NCBI GenBank assembly: GCA_044344975.1
Contig: JBIJBY010000059.1
Span: 1-7,613 of the forward strand
Reading direction: 5' to 3'
DNA from: IMCC26077 sp044344975
Lineage (GTDB): Bacteria > Actinomycetota > Actinomycetes > Nanopelagicales > Nanopelagicaceae
Length of the DNA: 7,613 bases
The translations under genes and the position numbers were made by a program. The notes beneath the pieces are model-generated. The model did no database searches and was not told the origin of the DNA. It saw only the letters and a program-made list of their open reading frames with translations. Shown here piece after piece: positions 6,340 to 7,613 of this stretch; position 1 is the stretch's first letter, and every line of letters begins with the position of its first letter.

Positions 6340-7613
6340 AGGCTCTTCAATTCACGATCAATAATTTCGAGCATCTCTTCCAATCCACCAGGGGCTAACA
6401 AACTCTGCTGCGATTGGTAGGTGTTCTGAGCGTAAGCCTGTCGATTGGGTACATAAATGTATCCTGGTCCATTTGTCATATCGAGAAAGAGCAACATCAA
6501 ATCTGGGTTGCGCCGACGCAATTCCACTGCCATCTCAAGATAAGCCTCGCCGCAATGAGCGACGATAACTGCATCACCAAGGTTCCAAATCCAAATTGGA
6601 TGGAGCACTGTTCCATCTGGCTGTACGTAATCAATTCGCATCTCAAACTGCTTACGAATCCGAAAATTTAAGAAAGTTTCATTGGCAGTTACTGGTGCCC
6701 ACTGTTGCCGCATCTGATCTTCACTAAGCAACTCTTTATGTCGCAACTTTGCCAATACCTTCTTGGCCGCCAATTTTGTATTTGGCTGAACTTGAACTGG
6801 GTTCCAACCACCTAAATTGGTGCCTGATTTAATTACTTCAGTAAATCTATATTCGGTTGCTGGCGGCAACATCCCAGCGAGTGTGGCCAAAGTCGAATAA
6901 CCAAGCATCTCGCCATTCTTATCTGCAACGGCAACATCAGTCGCATATTGAATTTTAGGCGCAACATTTCCACATGCTCCCAACAAGAAGAGCATCGGAG
7001 CTCCTGTAGCGCTCTCGACTAGTTCGCGCGCTCTCCCAACATAATCGGGGCTAATGAGGTCACTACCCCAGCCAACCGAAGTTGGGTGACATCCATAATT
7101 TACGAGGGTCGCTACCGCGTTACCCGAAAGATCAGTAACCCGACCGACCACAAGAGTCTCATCTGCGTCTATTTCTGGATTAAAACCAACGACAATTTGA
7201 TCGCCCACGGGAAGATCGCGAACCGTTCCAAGAGAACATTTCCCGTAAGCCCACGTGATATCCACTTCGCGAGCGCTCTCCTGTGCTTTGCGACATATTT
7301 CTATAACGGAAGAGATTGTCTTCTCGATAAAAGCAGGAACAAATTCTTTTCCTTCACGGAGCGCCTCGTGAATACAAAATGGCGGACCCTTATGTGTTTG
7401 ACTGAGATTTACTAAGAGGTCGTCAATTTCTATGCCAAGTTCTCGAACTATCCGTCCACGAAAATTCACCACGTCGCATTCGTGACAGCCAATCCACCCG
7501 ATATCTAGCCCAACGATAAACCTGGTTCGTTCACCAAGGAGCGCAACTGCGGTCGCTGTGAGTGGGCGATGTACACCAGTTGAAAGCGCGCTCTCGCTCT
7601 TTCCCCAAGGGTT
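6336..7613 (-). CDS. Neutral/alkaline ceramidase-like hydrolase (N-terminal-domain family), 5' end beyond the window
   Basis: This is a predicted metal-dependent amide hydrolase related to neutral ceramidases. The frame is open from the right edge, giving 425 visible residues before TAG. It begins NPWGKSESALSTGVHRPLTA, which corresponds to the segment soon after the DITPP start of this family, so perhaps 15-30 residues are missing. A GTG at 7472 is only an internal codon, because family-like sequence continues upstream of it. Numbering from the visible end, the landmarks are QTHKGP (72-77), the second zinc His in CHPTSV (H176), GACGNVAPK (212-220), GEAYLE with the likely zinc Glu (E356), and GPGYIYVPNRQAY with the likely zinc Tyr (about 385-387). 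In canonical ceramidases, as I recall them, the first motif is THTHSGP and the third is like GDVSPN, with Ser proposed as nucleophile. Here the first His is Gln and the Ser is Ala. The long ceramidase C-terminal domain is absent. A signal peptide cannot be judged. The facing gene is deacylase copy 2. Confidence 0.8.
   Translation of the reverse strand, partial: NPWGKSESALSTGVHRPLTATAVALLGERTRFIVGLDIGWIGCHECDVVNFRGRIVRELGIEIDDLLVNLSQTHKGPPFCIHEALREGKEFVPAFIEKTISSVIEICRKAQESAREVDITWAYGKCSLGTVRDLPVGDQIVVGFNPEIDADETLVVGRVTDLSGNAVATLVNYGCHPTSVGWGSDLISPDYVGRARELVESATGAPMLFLLGACGNVAPKIQYATDVAVADKNGEMLGYSTLATLAGMLPPATEYRFTEVIKSGTNLGGWNPVQVQPNTKLAAKKVLAKLRHKELLSEDQMRQQWAPVTANETFLNFRIRKQFEMRIDYVQPDGTVLHPIWIWNLGDAVIVAHCGEAYLEMAVELRRRNPDLMLLFLDMTNGPGYIYVPNRQAYAQNTYQSQQSLLAPGGLEEMLEIIDRELKSL

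Noticed and set aside
7470..7472. GTG at 7472 as the start of the ceramidase-like gene
   Set aside because: The frame stays open to the window edge, and the upstream residues (GVHRPLTATAVALL and on) match the family N-terminus, so the true start is outside the window.

Overview
The window is protein-coding almost end to end and reads as one catabolic locus. By eye the base composition is moderate, with neither high-GC nor very AT-rich codon use. One gene starts with TTG and one with GTG, and the GTG gene seems to be transcribed from its own start codon behind a TANNNT-type -10 box. An alanine-rich Sec signal ends in APAQA. These traits fit an actinobacterium with a moderate-GC, streamlined genome, such as a freshwater planktonic lineage of the Nanopelagicales (acI) type. 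That placement is inference from style, not from a marker gene.

Left part, minus strand (4041 down to 1 and beyond): a peptide-type ABC importer operon in the order solute-binding protein (4041..2515), DppB/OppB-type permease (2475..1504), DppC/OppC-type permease (1514..702) and DppD/OppD-type ATPase (709..1, cut by the window edge). The last three genes overlap at their ends, so they are probably translationally coupled. A second ATPase (DppF/OppF type) would be expected beyond the left edge.

Middle: a 208-base divergent control region (4042..4249). It holds a well-formed leaderless promoter for the rightward genes and two related CGAACA...TTCGC motifs just upstream, which may be an operator.

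Right part, plus strand (4250..6339): two tandem zinc deacylases of the AstE/AspA (M14-like) superfamily. They most resemble DoeB, the N-alpha-acetyl-diaminobutyrate deacetylase of ectoine breakdown. They align to each other without gaps at about half identity and overlap by one base. Meeting them tail to tail with a 4-base overlap is a minus-strand gene (6336..7613, start beyond the right edge) related to the neutral/alkaline ceramidase N-terminal domain family, but with changes at two signature positions.

Working model (inference): the importer brings in a small amide-containing compound, such as an N-acylated amino acid or diamine or a short modified peptide, and the two DoeB-like enzymes, perhaps with the ceramidase-like amidase, cleave amide bonds to release amine and acid. 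No ectoine-ring hydrolase (DoeA), transaminase or regulator gene is visible, so the substrate cannot be named. No RNA genes, insertion sequences, CRISPR arrays or clear intrinsic terminators were seen.
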